Positions 34,528 through 44,551 of a stretch of DNA of 64,000 bases are shown here, in pieces; position 1 is the first letter of the stretch; every line of letters begins with the position of its first letter. This DNA comes from Gimesia chilikensis (GTDB taxonomy: Bacteria; Planctomycetota; Planctomycetia; Planctomycetales; Planctomycetaceae): assembly GCF_007744075.1 (NCBI RefSeq), contig NZ_CP036266.1:6995248-7059247 (forward strand), given 5' to 3'. A program made the position numbers and the translations under genes. Under the pieces are notes generated by a model. It saw only the letters and a list, made by a program, of their open reading frames with translations, was not told the origin of the DNA and searched no databases.

Positions 34528-36267
34528 TCAATTACTGGTTTCCGCCAGGGGCAGACCATCCAGCTCCGCAAGATACTGTTCCAGCCGTCCATCTCCGGCC
34601 GGAGTCCAGTCGCAGATCTGCCCCAGGTTTTCTCCTAGAATTTCCTGGTAAGCGGGCCACCACAAATTGATGGCTTGTGAACGAAGATGCTTGCTACCAT
34701 GCATATGCCAAATTCGGACATCTTTCGTCTTACCGGCATAGATGGGAGAACAGTTCCATCGGCAGTCCAGCAGCTTATGGGGGTGATAGTGTAAAAGAAG
34801 CTGTAATGCAATTTCATCACAGATAAATGTCTTACGTCCGATTAAGGCCAGGTCATACCATTTGGGTATAATCTCAGCGTTTCGTCGCAAACCAAACACA
34901 CCGCCATTTATTGCTGGTCTTGTTTGAAGCCCCTTTCTGACCAATCGATCGATACGACGTTTTGTTTTCCCTTCGAGGGAGATTTCTTTCCAGGCATTGA
35001 TGCGTTTGCGAATTGTTTTTCTTTGTGTCGTCCAGTTTGAAAATTGTGTAGCCACCATATCGCATCCCTCAGGCAGTTCAAATAATTCCTGAATCGAGCC
35101 CGTGACCAGAGTGTCCGCATCCAGATAAACTGTCATGTCAAATGGAGGATCCTGCAGAATGGCAAGCTTATTTAGAAAAGCGGCATTTTTTCTGCGCATC
35201 ACACGTGGAAACTGACGATGCTCCACATCCAGACGCGGCTCTGACGCGAGATTCTTGCCAATTTTATGAGAGTCATCACCGATTGTATAAACAATAATTG
35301 GGCCGGAATAATGTTTTCGCAAGCTCCAGATTGAAGTGAGCATCCTAACGGCATGCGCAGTTCCGCAAAGGAGGTAAACTACCCCTTGTTGCTCTCGCTG
35401 AGTATCGATTGGCAAAATAGCTTGAGTCTCTATTGAAGCACGCTTTTTCTTACAACCGCAACCACACCCACGACTTGATTTGGGGGCAACTTCGAATGAC
35501 ACCTGATTTTGAAAATGCTTTTTTAGTGAACTGTAGCGTCCCAGATGTTTCCAGCCATGTTTTGTCATTCGCACTTTTCGATAAAAACGGTTCTGCCGTT
35601 CCGCACAATACCAGAAAAATGTGTCATGAGAAGGGACAGGAAGCCGTTTCGGGCAACACTGAAGCATGTCTTTGGCCCACTCCGTACGACCAAAGAAGCA
35701 CCAGGAAGTGATTCGCGAATGGATCACTTTATCTCGTCCAGGTTCAGGGTGAAGTTCCAGGTCATTATAGCCAGACAGTTGAGGAATTTGCTGAGCCCAC
35801 CGATCCAAGATGTCGATTGCTTCAGGGGGTTTTGTGTACCCCCAGGGATGTGACACAAAAACAGGATACTCGTCCTGATCATTTACAGAAAACCATTCCG
35901 GATCAATCCATCTTTTCTCTTCTGTAGCAACTGTGTCTGTATCTAGCTTGAGAAACCAGGGGGTCTGCACATAATTAGATACGGCAAAGGTAATCCCATT
36001 CAACATTTTTTCTCGTTGCGAACAATCTGGCATCTCCCATTGCACGCGACGCATATCCGGATGGTCAAGAAATCTTAGTTTACAATTCCAATCAGAAACG
36101 GGAATACTCCCGTCGCATACAACCAATAAAGGATTTTGCAGTAGCTCAGGTTTAAAACGCTTCCAAGTCGGCCATACCAATTCCAACTCTTTGACGTGAT
36201 GCTCGTCGACGCCAACAATGGTTGTAAATGAAATATTATTATTTGAGCTATGATCTTGAATTTTCAT
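34528..36267 (-). CDS. bifunctional glycosyltransferase with Cys-rich linker
   Basis: A 579-residue protein. The N-terminal half is a GT-A glycosyltransferase with WFLKLDTDTVA (DxD near residue 110). A striking Cys/Lys linker CGCGCKKKR (about 270) follows. The C-terminal half is GT8-like, with VVYLLCGTAHAVRML at its start and MTVYLDADTLVTGS (DAD near residue 385), then NGGVFGLRR. It would carry out two sugar transfers. It is the last gene of the minus-strand glycosyltransferase operon. The linker could bind metal or carry a lipid or other modification; that is a guess. The HGWKHL motif of the N-terminal half recurs in the protein at 37208-38959. Confidence 0.8.
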   Translation of the reverse strand: MKIQDHSSNNNISFTTIVGVDEHHVKELELVWPTWKRFKPELLQNPLLVVCDGSIPVSDWNCKLRFLDHPDMRRVQWEMPDCSQREKMLNGITFAVSNYVQTPWFLKLDTDTVATEEKRWIDPEWFSVNDQDEYPVFVSHPWGYTKPPEAIDILDRWAQQIPQLSGYNDLELHPEPGRDKVIHSRITSWCFFGRTEWAKDMLQCCPKRLPVPSHDTFFWYCAERQNRFYRKVRMTKHGWKHLGRYSSLKKHFQNQVSFEVAPKSSRGCGCGCKKKRASIETQAILPIDTQREQQGVVYLLCGTAHAVRMLTSIWSLRKHYSGPIIVYTIGDDSHKIGKNLASEPRLDVEHRQFPRVMRRKNAAFLNKLAILQDPPFDMTVYLDADTLVTGSIQELFELPEGCDMVATQFSNWTTQRKTIRKRINAWKEISLEGKTKRRIDRLVRKGLQTRPAINGGVFGLRRNAEIIPKWYDLALIGRKTFICDEIALQLLLHYHPHKLLDCRWNCSPIYAGKTKDVRIWHMHGSKHLRSQAINLWWPAYQEILGENLGQICDWTPAGDGRLEQYLAELDGLPLAETSN

Positions 36268-36357
36268 TCAGTATTGTACCGGTCTATAAAAAATCGTCCC
36301 TAAAACACATAGAATTCTTGTCCTTCACGTTTATGCGAGAAAACAAGGGTCTCAAAG

Positions 36358-37086
36358 TTAAAGCTCGACAGTGGGATCATCCCGCCCTGCCACAGGATGC
36401 CGAATTCGTAGAACATCGGCTATTTTGACCTTTCTCGCCTTATGCCCTTCTCGATTTAATAGCTTGCGGAAATGGACGTCTTCATAAGCCCTCTTCCATC
36501 TCGAAGCTGGCTTCTCCCATTCTTTAGAATCTTTCAGATATCCATATTTTCGACAAAGATCCCCTGAGACGATCTGCACGCCACCGATGGCGCGATTTAA
36601 CTTCATGACTTCGGTGAAATGTTCACGGATAATTTCAGGAGGCCCTTGCCATTGGCTCGCTTCCTGAATCAAGTCATAACCGGTTTCGTGAGTTGTTCCA
36701 TAAACTCGTTTCGGATAGATAAATTTATGATCTGGTTGAGCCATGAACCGCATTACATCATGTAGCGAACTTCCATGAATGAGATAATCACAATCCGTGA
36801 ACCAGACAACATCAGCTTTAGTTTCCAGCGCCACTTGATTGCGGCCTATCCCTCGTCTAAACAATCGTTCTTTCTCAAGTAATGTCGTTTTAATTTTAAC
36901 ATTTTCCGGCAAGGGCAATGTTTCCAATTCCTGCAAACGACGACAGGTTGCGTGATCTTCCTGACTGGTGACCACGTTGAGTATGAGATTAATCTCTTTG
37001 GGCGGAGGGTGATGGAAAATCGTTGCGACCTGATATGTCAAACAGCGCCAATAACGCCAACAATGGGTAACAATTTCAAAGTTCAC
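36358..37086 (-). CDS. glycosyltransferase, GT2-like
   Basis: A 242-residue GT-A protein. It opens MNFEIVTHCWRYWRCLTY, reaches INLILNVVTSQED, and has ADVVWFTDCDYLIHG, whose DCD acts as the DxD motif. GIGRNQVAL and EDVHFRKLLNREG complete the fold. It lies in the middle of the six-gene operon, 90 bases before the bifunctional enzyme. The sugar and acceptor are not evident. Confidence 0.75.
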   Translation of the reverse strand: MNFEIVTHCWRYWRCLTYQVATIFHHPPPKEINLILNVVTSQEDHATCRRLQELETLPLPENVKIKTTLLEKERLFRRGIGRNQVALETKADVVWFTDCDYLIHGSSLHDVMRFMAQPDHKFIYPKRVYGTTHETGYDLIQEASQWQGPPEIIREHFTEVMKLNRAIGGVQIVSGDLCRKYGYLKDSKEWEKPASRWKRAYEDVHFRKLLNREGHKARKVKIADVLRIRHPVAGRDDPTVEL

Positions 37087-37207
37087 AAATTACATCCTTG
37101 TCTCAGATAGCATTTCACATTTATCTTCCATTCATAAGAGAATTTAGGAATTCATAAAACACTCGCGCTCTCTAAATTCAAATTGTTGTGTCAATCTTGA
37201 TTTCCAT

Positions 37208-38959
37208 TCAATCGACTTCAGCATTAACCAAGGTTGCTGAGGCAGGTTTACTCTTAAAGTGATGTTTCCAGCCATGTTCTTTCATATTCACAGTCACAAC
37301 AGATTGTTCTTGATACATCGCACAAAGATGCAAAAATCGAACTGGATGGATGCCCTTGAGAAAATCTGGAAAGCAATCATTTGTTAATGGGATAGCGGAC
37401 CGTAGCCAGTCTGTATTAAACCAACAGAACCATTCTGAAACGGTAGGTAGCTCGACACGCCCCCCCTCCGGAAGATATTCCTTAGAAAATCGAGGTGTGT
37501 TACTGTTTGACCGGCCTGATTCCATTAACCATTTTTCAAATCGAACTAATAAATCCGGAGGCTTGAGGTAGTTCCAGGGATGAGCGACCATAATTGGGGA
37601 ATTTTGTTTATCCCCGGATGGTTGAAACCAGCGTGCCTGGGGCCAACGGTTACCAGTTTCACTCGCTCGGGCAGTTGGGTCCATTAAGAGGATCCATTGT
37701 GTGCGAATTTGTTCCTTGAGATCATTTAAAAATAATCCCAGATGATCTTCCAGTGGTGATTCCTGAAATTGAATGAACCGGGCTAATCGCAGTTCTTTCA
37801 TCTGACGACATTCCTGTAGGACACTAGAATTTCCACGTACAAAAATATTCGTTTTGAGTAACCAGGAATATCGCTCCCACCATGTTGGCAGGGATTTTTT
37901 TAGTATTGAAATATCTTCTGAATGGAGATTAAGTACGATTGTGGTTGTTGGGACTCCGGTGGGATGAAATTTCTCAGGGACCATCGGCACCGTATTCCCC
38001 TCGGGAGAAATCACTGTCTGATTCCACCCTTTGCGATCGTACATCCCGGCGGTATCAATCGCCTCCGGTGTATCAGTAGTGGCTAAATGAATCGCCTCAT
38101 CATAAGGCATATGCGGGAATGCTTTTAAACCGCTGGGACTGGTGCAATTGAATATTTCCAATCCTTCGTTATCAAAATGTGGTTTCAATTGTTCCAATCG
38201 TGTATTCAAAATCCGGTATGAAGAATTATTCCCATTGACTGATGACTTCGACCTGTCTTGGTCAAATGCATAATTCTGCTGACCAAACTCCATGCGAAAG
38301 TCGCAGCCCAGTAGAAAGATCCGTCTGATACCCAGATAAAATAGAAGGCGTATTGCAATATACATCACAGAGCGAGAGCCCTTGTTTCCCTGAGAGTCCG
38401 CTTTCTTTGAATGATTCCCCCAGTTAAATGTATCTTCATACAACCAGCGTTCAGGTTGGAAATCTTCATTTCTACGGTAACCAAAAACCGTAGGCATATC
38501 TCCAACTTTTTGAATAGACGGTTGTAATTGTCCGGAGTCATCCCTGACCGCAAATTGTTTTTCCATATGACAGAGTGGGACGAATTTCAAGATGGCCGGG
38601 TCTCGCCAGATCACATCATGGAAGTGAGTAGGATCATCAACACTACACCATAAATGAGGACGGATAATTGTAGCAGCGTTATTCACCGCGCAAGTTAATA
38701 CACCTCGCGTGTTGAGTTTCTCCAGGTCATTTTTGACTAATGAAGGACCAGAGCAAATTAAAAACGCAGATCGGCCCCGATACATGTCGCCAAAGAACAG
38801 ATTATGTCCGTCACGCGTGAAGATCATCGGCGGAGGCTGGAGATATCTCCCCACATGGAATCCCACTGTTCTCTCGCGCGCATGTCTTAGGTGTTTATGG
38901 TCATTTTCATCACGTGCCACTCCGCGAGAAGTCAAGCTTATGTGCTTTGAATCTGACAC
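37208..38959 (-). CDS. DUF115-like protein with glycosyltransferase-related C-terminus
   Basis: A 583-residue protein of two parts. Residues ~55-300 read like DUF115/MptE-like or phage-type sugar-related proteins: AFLICSGPSL, LTCAVNNAA, LWCSVDDPTHF, GSRSVMYIAIRLLFYLGI and RIFLLGCDFRM. From about residue 325 the sequence resembles the N-terminal glycosyltransferase of 34528-36267 (TTTIVLN start, HPWNYLKPPD, EWFCWFNTDWL, KEHGWKHH), but the metal motif is weak (LLMDPT replaces DTD), so the second domain may be inactive or bind only. Part of the glycosyltransferase operon. Confidence 0.7.
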   Translation of the reverse strand: MSDSKHISLTSRGVARDENDHKHLRHARERTVGFHVGRYLQPPPMIFTRDGHNLFFGDMYRGRSAFLICSGPSLVKNDLEKLNTRGVLTCAVNNAATIIRPHLWCSVDDPTHFHDVIWRDPAILKFVPLCHMEKQFAVRDDSGQLQPSIQKVGDMPTVFGYRRNEDFQPERWLYEDTFNWGNHSKKADSQGNKGSRSVMYIAIRLLFYLGIRRIFLLGCDFRMEFGQQNYAFDQDRSKSSVNGNNSSYRILNTRLEQLKPHFDNEGLEIFNCTSPSGLKAFPHMPYDEAIHLATTDTPEAIDTAGMYDRKGWNQTVISPEGNTVPMVPEKFHPTGVPTTTIVLNLHSEDISILKKSLPTWWERYSWLLKTNIFVRGNSSVLQECRQMKELRLARFIQFQESPLEDHLGLFLNDLKEQIRTQWILLMDPTARASETGNRWPQARWFQPSGDKQNSPIMVAHPWNYLKPPDLLVRFEKWLMESGRSNSNTPRFSKEYLPEGGRVELPTVSEWFCWFNTDWLRSAIPLTNDCFPDFLKGIHPVRFLHLCAMYQEQSVVTVNMKEHGWKHHFKSKPASATLVNAEVD

Positions 38960-39005
38960 TAGTTATAATTCCTTGTTGGAAGATTTCGATTCACAACTTC
39001 TAAAC

Positions 39006-42000
39006 TTAATTGCCATTAGTAGCTGATATTTTCTGGCTTGAATGTTTCTGGCAGTACTCCAGATTTTGAACGACATCTGGACGATCCGGACGATATTTCA
39101 AAGATTCCGCAAACGCGTGTGCGGCCGTTTCATATTTACCCTGCTGCATCAAGACGACTCCTAAATTCGCAAATGAAGCAGGATCATCAGGGTTAACGGA
39201 AATCAATCGCTGTAAATAGTGTTCTGAATCGATGGGGTTACCACATTCGAAGTGCCAACGGCAGATTTCATTTAGTAGTGGAATATTGTTTTGATCAATC
39301 TGTAGTCCAAGTTCATAATGTAGTTTTGCCTGATCATACTCTTCAGAAAGGATGGCGAGTTTCCCTTCAAAATAGTGAATCAGGGACTGAAGGTCGTTTC
39401 TAGACTGGACACCTTGAAGTAGTTGCCTCAGCTTCTTACTTTTATTCTGCGACAACAGATTTTCGCCAAGACCGCGCCATCCAGGAAAGTATTCTTGGTG
39501 TTCACTCGTCAGAATCCGCCATTGATTTTCCGCTTCTGGAAAGCGATCCCAGTCTTCATAGACCACCGCCAGATTATGGCGCGCCTTAAAACTGGCAATC
39601 CCTTGATCAACGCTCGTAAAACTTCGTTCGGTTTCCTCATCCAGAATTCGATGATATGTATGAGCAGCTTCTTGATATCTTTCAAACTGATGATCTAACA
39701 GAGCCAGTCGAAATAATAATTCTTTATTATCGGGAAACAGCTTGAGACCATCCTTAACGATTTCCCATGCTTGTTGTCGTCGATCCAATTGAGATAGCGC
39801 ATTGACGAGCAGTGCATACGCCTTACAGAGATGAGATTCAGCTTGGCCCGAAACATTGATACAACGTGTCAGATAATCGACGGCTAATTCATATTGCCCT
39901 GCATCAGCGTGAGTCATACCCAGATTGAATAAAACAAAAGGATGTTCGGGACGATCATTCAATTCTTTTTCCAGCAATCTAAAATCCCGTGTTAGCTTCC
40001 GGGCTCTTCCTTGCTGTGATTGATCAGAACCCGAGTGTACGACATAAATACCGGTCCAGCCTACTTCCCCTTGCGCCCTGCGTATGGACGGAATAATCTG
40101 TTCGTGAATTCGAAACTCAAACCGTAAGTCAGGACGATTCCGAAAAAGTTTAACATGGTCCACAGCAGTGATATCCGATGGTTCCTTACCGGGACAATGT
40201 ACCTGGGCGACATACCCCATCATCTCGTCCGGATGAGGACCATCGACCAGTTCGCGCAACTGCCTGCCGCAATGCTCGGGTAAAGTGTCATCCGAATCCA
40301 TCCAAAAGATCCATTCACCACGTGCATGATCTATTGATTCATTGCGAGCGGCTGCAAAATCATCCCGCCAGGGCCAGTGGAAAACTCGTGCCCCCAGTTC
40401 TTCACAAATATCAGGAGTTGCATCTTGTGATCCCGTGTCGACTACAACGATTTCATCAACCCATGGCTTCAGAGTCTCTAAGCAGGGACGAATCGTTTCT
40501 TCATTATCTCTTACAATTAAACAAGCGGATAATCGGATTTGATTGGGCTGTAATTTCAGCCCCTGTGCAGTTTGTTCGACTGTAAATAAAGGCCTGTCTT
40601 TTCCTGATGTGACTTGCGTGTGCTTAAATTCGGTTGGCTTTACAGTTCCAGTTGAGCCGCTACTTGGTGAGTCCCATTTCTGCTGATAAATTTTTTGATT
40701 TTCCTGTAGGATCTGTCCCAGGTTATAACCTGCTCCCTGAAACGAAACACTTCCGAAATGATGCACAAAACTATCGATCGCGATCAAGGTCCGATAGCCA
40801 ACCCCGCGGGCACGGCGGCATAAATCGTCATCCTCAAAATTCCCTACCCCAAATCTCTCATCCAGGCCACCAATCTGATCGAGCACTGATTTTTTTATCA
40901 ATAAACAAAAACCAACCAGTCGTTCTGTTTCTAGTACCTTTCCACGATTTACCTGCCCCCAATCCCAGGCAAATCCATCCAGCTCATTAACATGGCGATA
41001 ATTGACGGCAATCTGCTGAGGACCACTGACCTGATTTGAAACAGGGCCAACCAGACCAATTTGATCGGAGGAATACAGAACATTGAGCATCCGCTCCAAC
41101 CAGCCAGTAGACACAATCGTGTCATTATTTAACAACAGAATAGACTCACCTGTGGCGAGTTCGATTCCCTGATTTACTGCAGCTGGAAAACCTCGGTTGC
41201 TCTCATTGCAAATCACTTTTGCACCAGCAATTGATTGCAGATATCGAGCAGTTCCATCACTGGACGCATTATCGACGAATATCAGTTCAATCGGCTCATC
41301 TGTTCTGAGTAGAATGCTTTCTACACACTGTTTCGTAAACTGAAATTGATTATGGGTGACGATTATGATGGAAGTCTTACTTCCTTTCCATTTATTTCGA
41401 CTTACTGAACGCGTGAGGTATTGATATGCATAAAACTCAGCTGCCTCATCTACAGAGGCGGCCCGAATCTGTAACCCACCAATCGAAAGTTCAATCGGAC
41501 TTCCCTGGTTCACCCAATCCTGATATCCCTCTCCCCCTACCATCTTCATCTCTTCTACGGAAAAACCTGTCCGATAGAGGAGTTTTTCGATTTCCCTCCG
41601 CGTAAAAAAACGAACATGGTCAATGTCAAGTAAGCCGGCAGTTTCGTAGGTCCAGTTACCCGCCAGCAAAGAGCGGATAATTGTATGGTTTCGAATATTG
41701 GGGAGACTTGTGACTAGACAACCATCCGGCTTCAGCCACTCTTGGGCGAGAGCTAATACAGTTTCTGGAGAACGGAGATGCTCCAAAACATCGGCACAGA
41801 CAATACAGTCAAACGAATTATTTTCGAACTTAATGCTACCGGATTCGATATCGCCGTTTAATACCTCATCAAGATTCTTTCGTGCACGTTGAGCAGCAAC
41901 TGGGTCGTATTCCACACCTGTGACATGTGCAGCTTGACGACGTTTTATTGATGCTCCCAGCCTACCTCCGCCACAGCCAATTTCCAGAATGTTCCGAGCC

Positions 42001-42989
42001 GTTTCGGGAATCATTGCCAGGACATCGGCGCGGTCATGTTCAAAATAATCATTCGCTTTTGTCTGAATCGAGGAACGTAACACAACTGATGATTCATTCA
42101 TTTGGTTGCCGGGAACTGCCAGTTCTTTTTGCATTTCAGTAGTATTGCTAATAGCATTCAGCATCGATTCCATGCGATGGCGATAGGTGTGTGCCCGCAA
42201 GACCTCCTGGCGTCCCGCTTCTGCTATTTTTAAACGCTCTGCATCATGGTGTAGATAATATTCCATCACTTCCCATAACTGATCGTCATTGGAATAATTA
42301 ACTAGATGTTTCTGATCCTGGAACAATTCAGCCTGCCCCGATGATTCCGGTAACGAATTTGTAATCATCAAGGCGCCACTACACAGCCCCTCAAAAACTC
42401 GCATATTGAGATCATCGAGTAACGATCGATTGAATACAATTTTTGAGGCTGAATAAATTTCGGCCATTTCATCCAGATATCGATTGCCAACAAAAGTCTT
42501 TGGAAACCGATGCTGAATCAGCGAAAGTAGGCGTTCACGTTCACCGGGAAAACCATTTCCGACAAACGCCAGATCGTACCTTAAATCGACTTTTCGCTTT
42601 CCGTGAATCTCCGGGTCACAGGCCAGTGGTAACCAGGATGCGTTCTCAATCCCGTCTGACACTAATTTTAAGACCCCACGCTTCTGTGCTGCGAAAGTCC
42701 AGTCAGCCTGTTGTGCCAGGATCAATGCTCTTTCGTATTCAAGATGGGTGTCAATGGCCCACCATGCAGCTGGCTTAAGATGCTCTGGGATCTGCTGAAT
42801 CAAACCATCATCGACAAATAGAAAGAGATCGAAGTATTGTCTGGGAATAGCATCGTATTCATCCGGAGTAAAATGCTCTACTTCGGCCAATTGACCGGAG
42901 CAAACTAACTCTCCAAGTGCCCTACGGCAGTAAAGTCCTGTCGTTTCCGGGCGGGGTCGGTTATCGAAAATCACAGCAATCCGTTTCAC
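39006..42989 (-). CDS. giant multidomain glycosyltransferase-methyltransferase with TPR tail
   Basis: A 1327-residue protein with five parts. First is a CgeB-like GT-B domain (1-275), with DLAFVGNGFPGERERLL and NMRVFEGLCSG. Second is a class I methyltransferase (about 315-480) with ILEIGCGGGRLG and FDCIVCADVLEHL. Third is a GT2 domain (about 545-745) starting TSIIIVTHNQFQFTKQCVES, with FVDNASSDGT and LLNNDT. Fourth is a second GT2 domain (about 835-1035) starting LSACLIVRDNEE, with IVVVDTGSQD and FWMDSDDT. Last is a TPR solenoid (about 1050-1310). The start is GTG 42989 with GGAG seven bases upstream. It resembles an assembly-line enzyme that builds a methylated oligosaccharide on a protein or glycan held by the TPRs. 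Confidence 0.85.
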   Translation of the reverse strand: MKRIAVIFDNRPRPETTGLYCRRALGELVCSGQLAEVEHFTPDEYDAIPRQYFDLFLFVDDGLIQQIPEHLKPAAWWAIDTHLEYERALILAQQADWTFAAQKRGVLKLVSDGIENASWLPLACDPEIHGKRKVDLRYDLAFVGNGFPGERERLLSLIQHRFPKTFVGNRYLDEMAEIYSASKIVFNRSLLDDLNMRVFEGLCSGALMITNSLPESSGQAELFQDQKHLVNYSNDDQLWEVMEYYLHHDAERLKIAEAGRQEVLRAHTYRHRMESMLNAISNTTEMQKELAVPGNQMNESSVVLRSSIQTKANDYFEHDRADVLAMIPETARNILEIGCGGGRLGASIKRRQAAHVTGVEYDPVAAQRARKNLDEVLNGDIESGSIKFENNSFDCIVCADVLEHLRSPETVLALAQEWLKPDGCLVTSLPNIRNHTIIRSLLAGNWTYETAGLLDIDHVRFFTRREIEKLLYRTGFSVEEMKMVGGEGYQDWVNQGSPIELSIGGLQIRAASVDEAAEFYAYQYLTRSVSRNKWKGSKTSIIIVTHNQFQFTKQCVESILLRTDEPIELIFVDNASSDGTARYLQSIAGAKVICNESNRGFPAAVNQGIELATGESILLLNNDTIVSTGWLERMLNVLYSSDQIGLVGPVSNQVSGPQQIAVNYRHVNELDGFAWDWGQVNRGKVLETERLVGFCLLIKKSVLDQIGGLDERFGVGNFEDDDLCRRARGVGYRTLIAIDSFVHHFGSVSFQGAGYNLGQILQENQKIYQQKWDSPSSGSTGTVKPTEFKHTQVTSGKDRPLFTVEQTAQGLKLQPNQIRLSACLIVRDNEETIRPCLETLKPWVDEIVVVDTGSQDATPDICEELGARVFHWPWRDDFAAARNESIDHARGEWIFWMDSDDTLPEHCGRQLRELVDGPHPDEMMGYVAQVHCPGKEPSDITAVDHVKLFRNRPDLRFEFRIHEQIIPSIRRAQGEVGWTGIYVVHSGSDQSQQGRARKLTRDFRLLEKELNDRPEHPFVLFNLGMTHADAGQYELAVDYLTRCINVSGQAESHLCKAYALLVNALSQLDRRQQAWEIVKDGLKLFPDNKELLFRLALLDHQFERYQEAAHTYHRILDEETERSFTSVDQGIASFKARHNLAVVYEDWDRFPEAENQWRILTSEHQEYFPGWRGLGENLLSQNKSKKLRQLLQGVQSRNDLQSLIHYFEGKLAILSEEYDQAKLHYELGLQIDQNNIPLLNEICRWHFECGNPIDSEHYLQRLISVNPDDPASFANLGVVLMQQGKYETAAHAFAESLKYRPDRPDVVQNLEYCQKHSSQKISATNGN

Positions 42990-43009
42990 TTTTTTACTCC
43001 AAACAGTCG

Positions 43010-44551
43010 TTACACTTCTGTTTTTGATGCGGTCCCCAATAAAGGTCGATATGACCGCCCCATGACCACATCCCAGGTGAATTCGCTTCGGAATTTTTTA
43101 AGTCCGGCTTTACCCAAAGAAACTCTTAAGTCGTTATCATCCAGCAGACGCTGCAATTGGCGGCATAAATCTTCCACATCTCCCGGGGCAAATAATAGTC
43201 CTGTTTGTTCATGATCGATAACCCATTCCAGACCACCGATCCGACTGGCTATAACAGGTCGTCCACATCCCATTGCTTCGACGGCACTTCTTCCAAGAGC
43301 CTCTTGGGCGACGGTGGGAAAAACCAGCAGATCAGTTTGACACATCATTTCAGTCAGTTCTTTTTGAGACTGCCACCCGATACTGCGGAAATAGTCTGGA
43401 TCGTTCTCGCGTTCTTCCCTGGTGATCCAGAGTTCAAAATCCTGCCTGAGCTCCCACAACTGCTCTGCCGCCGCATGCAACACATGAAATCCTTTCATCA
43501 GTTCATCACAAAGTCCCGCAAACAGGATTCTTACCTTTTGCCCTTCCTTAAAAGGGGGAGCTGAATATTCCAGGGGAAAGCGTGTGGTATCAAAACCACT
43601 GGGGACAACATGAATAGCTGGTGTGTACGGTTTAATCAGCTCTGCAATCGACGGATTGACAACAAGAACACCTTCCGCTTCAGCAAATGATTGTTGCAAC
43701 CGGTCTGGATATTCTTCGGCTTCAAAGCCTGACAGAACTCGTTCGGCTCGATGTAAGCCTCCTGATAAACTGGAATGAGTTTTCACACAATCCCGGCAGA
43801 TCTGAGGCGATTCAAGCTGATGTTGGTCACACTGAAGAATTGGAGGTAATACTCCTGGATCAGAGCTCTCACCAAACAGCATTCGGACATTATTCAGAGG
43901 GCAGAGGCACTCTTCCGCTGCAATCCGTATGAAGTATGGATAATCACGAACTGCCTCTACCAGTAACGGCTTTGTATTCCAACTGTCGGTTACAATAACC
44001 CAATCCGGAGCGAATGTTTTGACTGCTGACTGAAACCGATATCGAATCTGAGCCGCATTCCACTCCGATTCACTGAACTGAAGAGGACAACTGTCGTAGT
44101 TCAAGTCTTCAGTAACTTTCCCCACACCAAACGATTCATTAACCGCATAAAAGTGTTTTACTTGATATCCATCTTTCTGGAGACACTCTGCCAATTCCCA
44201 AGTATGAACGGTCCCGCCTCCTGTTGAAGGCCAGTTAAACAAAAGGCTTAAAATTGCGACCTTGACAGATTCGCCTTGAGATGGGAAAGACTCGATCATC
44301 AATGATTGATTTCGATGAACAAGCTCGCATTCCGCTGCTTTGAGTCCTCGATTAAAATGTAAACGCGAAGAAGCAGGATGTCCTTCAGCAGCGGCAATGA
44401 CTCCCAATCCATTTTCTATGCGTGACTGAATTCCTTTGGGGACTCCCGAGACTAAAAGTTGGTCGTATATGGTCCTTGCCTGGGGGTACTTCCCCTGGGT
44501 TGCCAGTTCCTCAGCGGTATCCACTAAAGACAAATCTGTTTTCACTTGCAT
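43010..44551 (-). CDS. GT4-family glycosyltransferase with TPR-like N-terminus
   Basis: A 513-residue protein. Residues 1-75 look like a TPR pair (TAEELATQGKYPQARTIYDQ). A GT-B glycosyltransferase follows: VAILSLLFNWPSTGGGTVHT, a Cys-rich insert (CDQHQLESPQICRDCVKTHS), VHVVPSGFDTTRF, VRILFAGL, then the nucleotide-sugar site EALGRSAVEAMGCGRPVIAS and GLEWVIDHEQTGLLF. The insert pattern is typical of some GT4 enzymes. Its start overlaps the preceding gene's end by ten bases, so the two are coupled. Confidence 0.85.
   Translation of the reverse strand: MQVKTDLSLVDTAEELATQGKYPQARTIYDQLLVSGVPKGIQSRIENGLGVIAAAEGHPASSRLHFNRGLKAAECELVHRNQSLMIESFPSQGESVKVAILSLLFNWPSTGGGTVHTWELAECLQKDGYQVKHFYAVNESFGVGKVTEDLNYDSCPLQFSESEWNAAQIRYRFQSAVKTFAPDWVIVTDSWNTKPLLVEAVRDYPYFIRIAAEECLCPLNNVRMLFGESSDPGVLPPILQCDQHQLESPQICRDCVKTHSSLSGGLHRAERVLSGFEAEEYPDRLQQSFAEAEGVLVVNPSIAELIKPYTPAIHVVPSGFDTTRFPLEYSAPPFKEGQKVRILFAGLCDELMKGFHVLHAAAEQLWELRQDFELWITREERENDPDYFRSIGWQSQKELTEMMCQTDLLVFPTVAQEALGRSAVEAMGCGRPVIASRIGGLEWVIDHEQTGLLFAPGDVEDLCRQLQRLLDDNDLRVSLGKAGLKKFRSEFTWDVVMGRSYRPLLGTASKTEV

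Noticed and set aside
35433..35853. Plus-strand frames of about 100 residues
   Set aside because: Antisense to the bifunctional glycosyltransferase with its Cys linker; no independent support.
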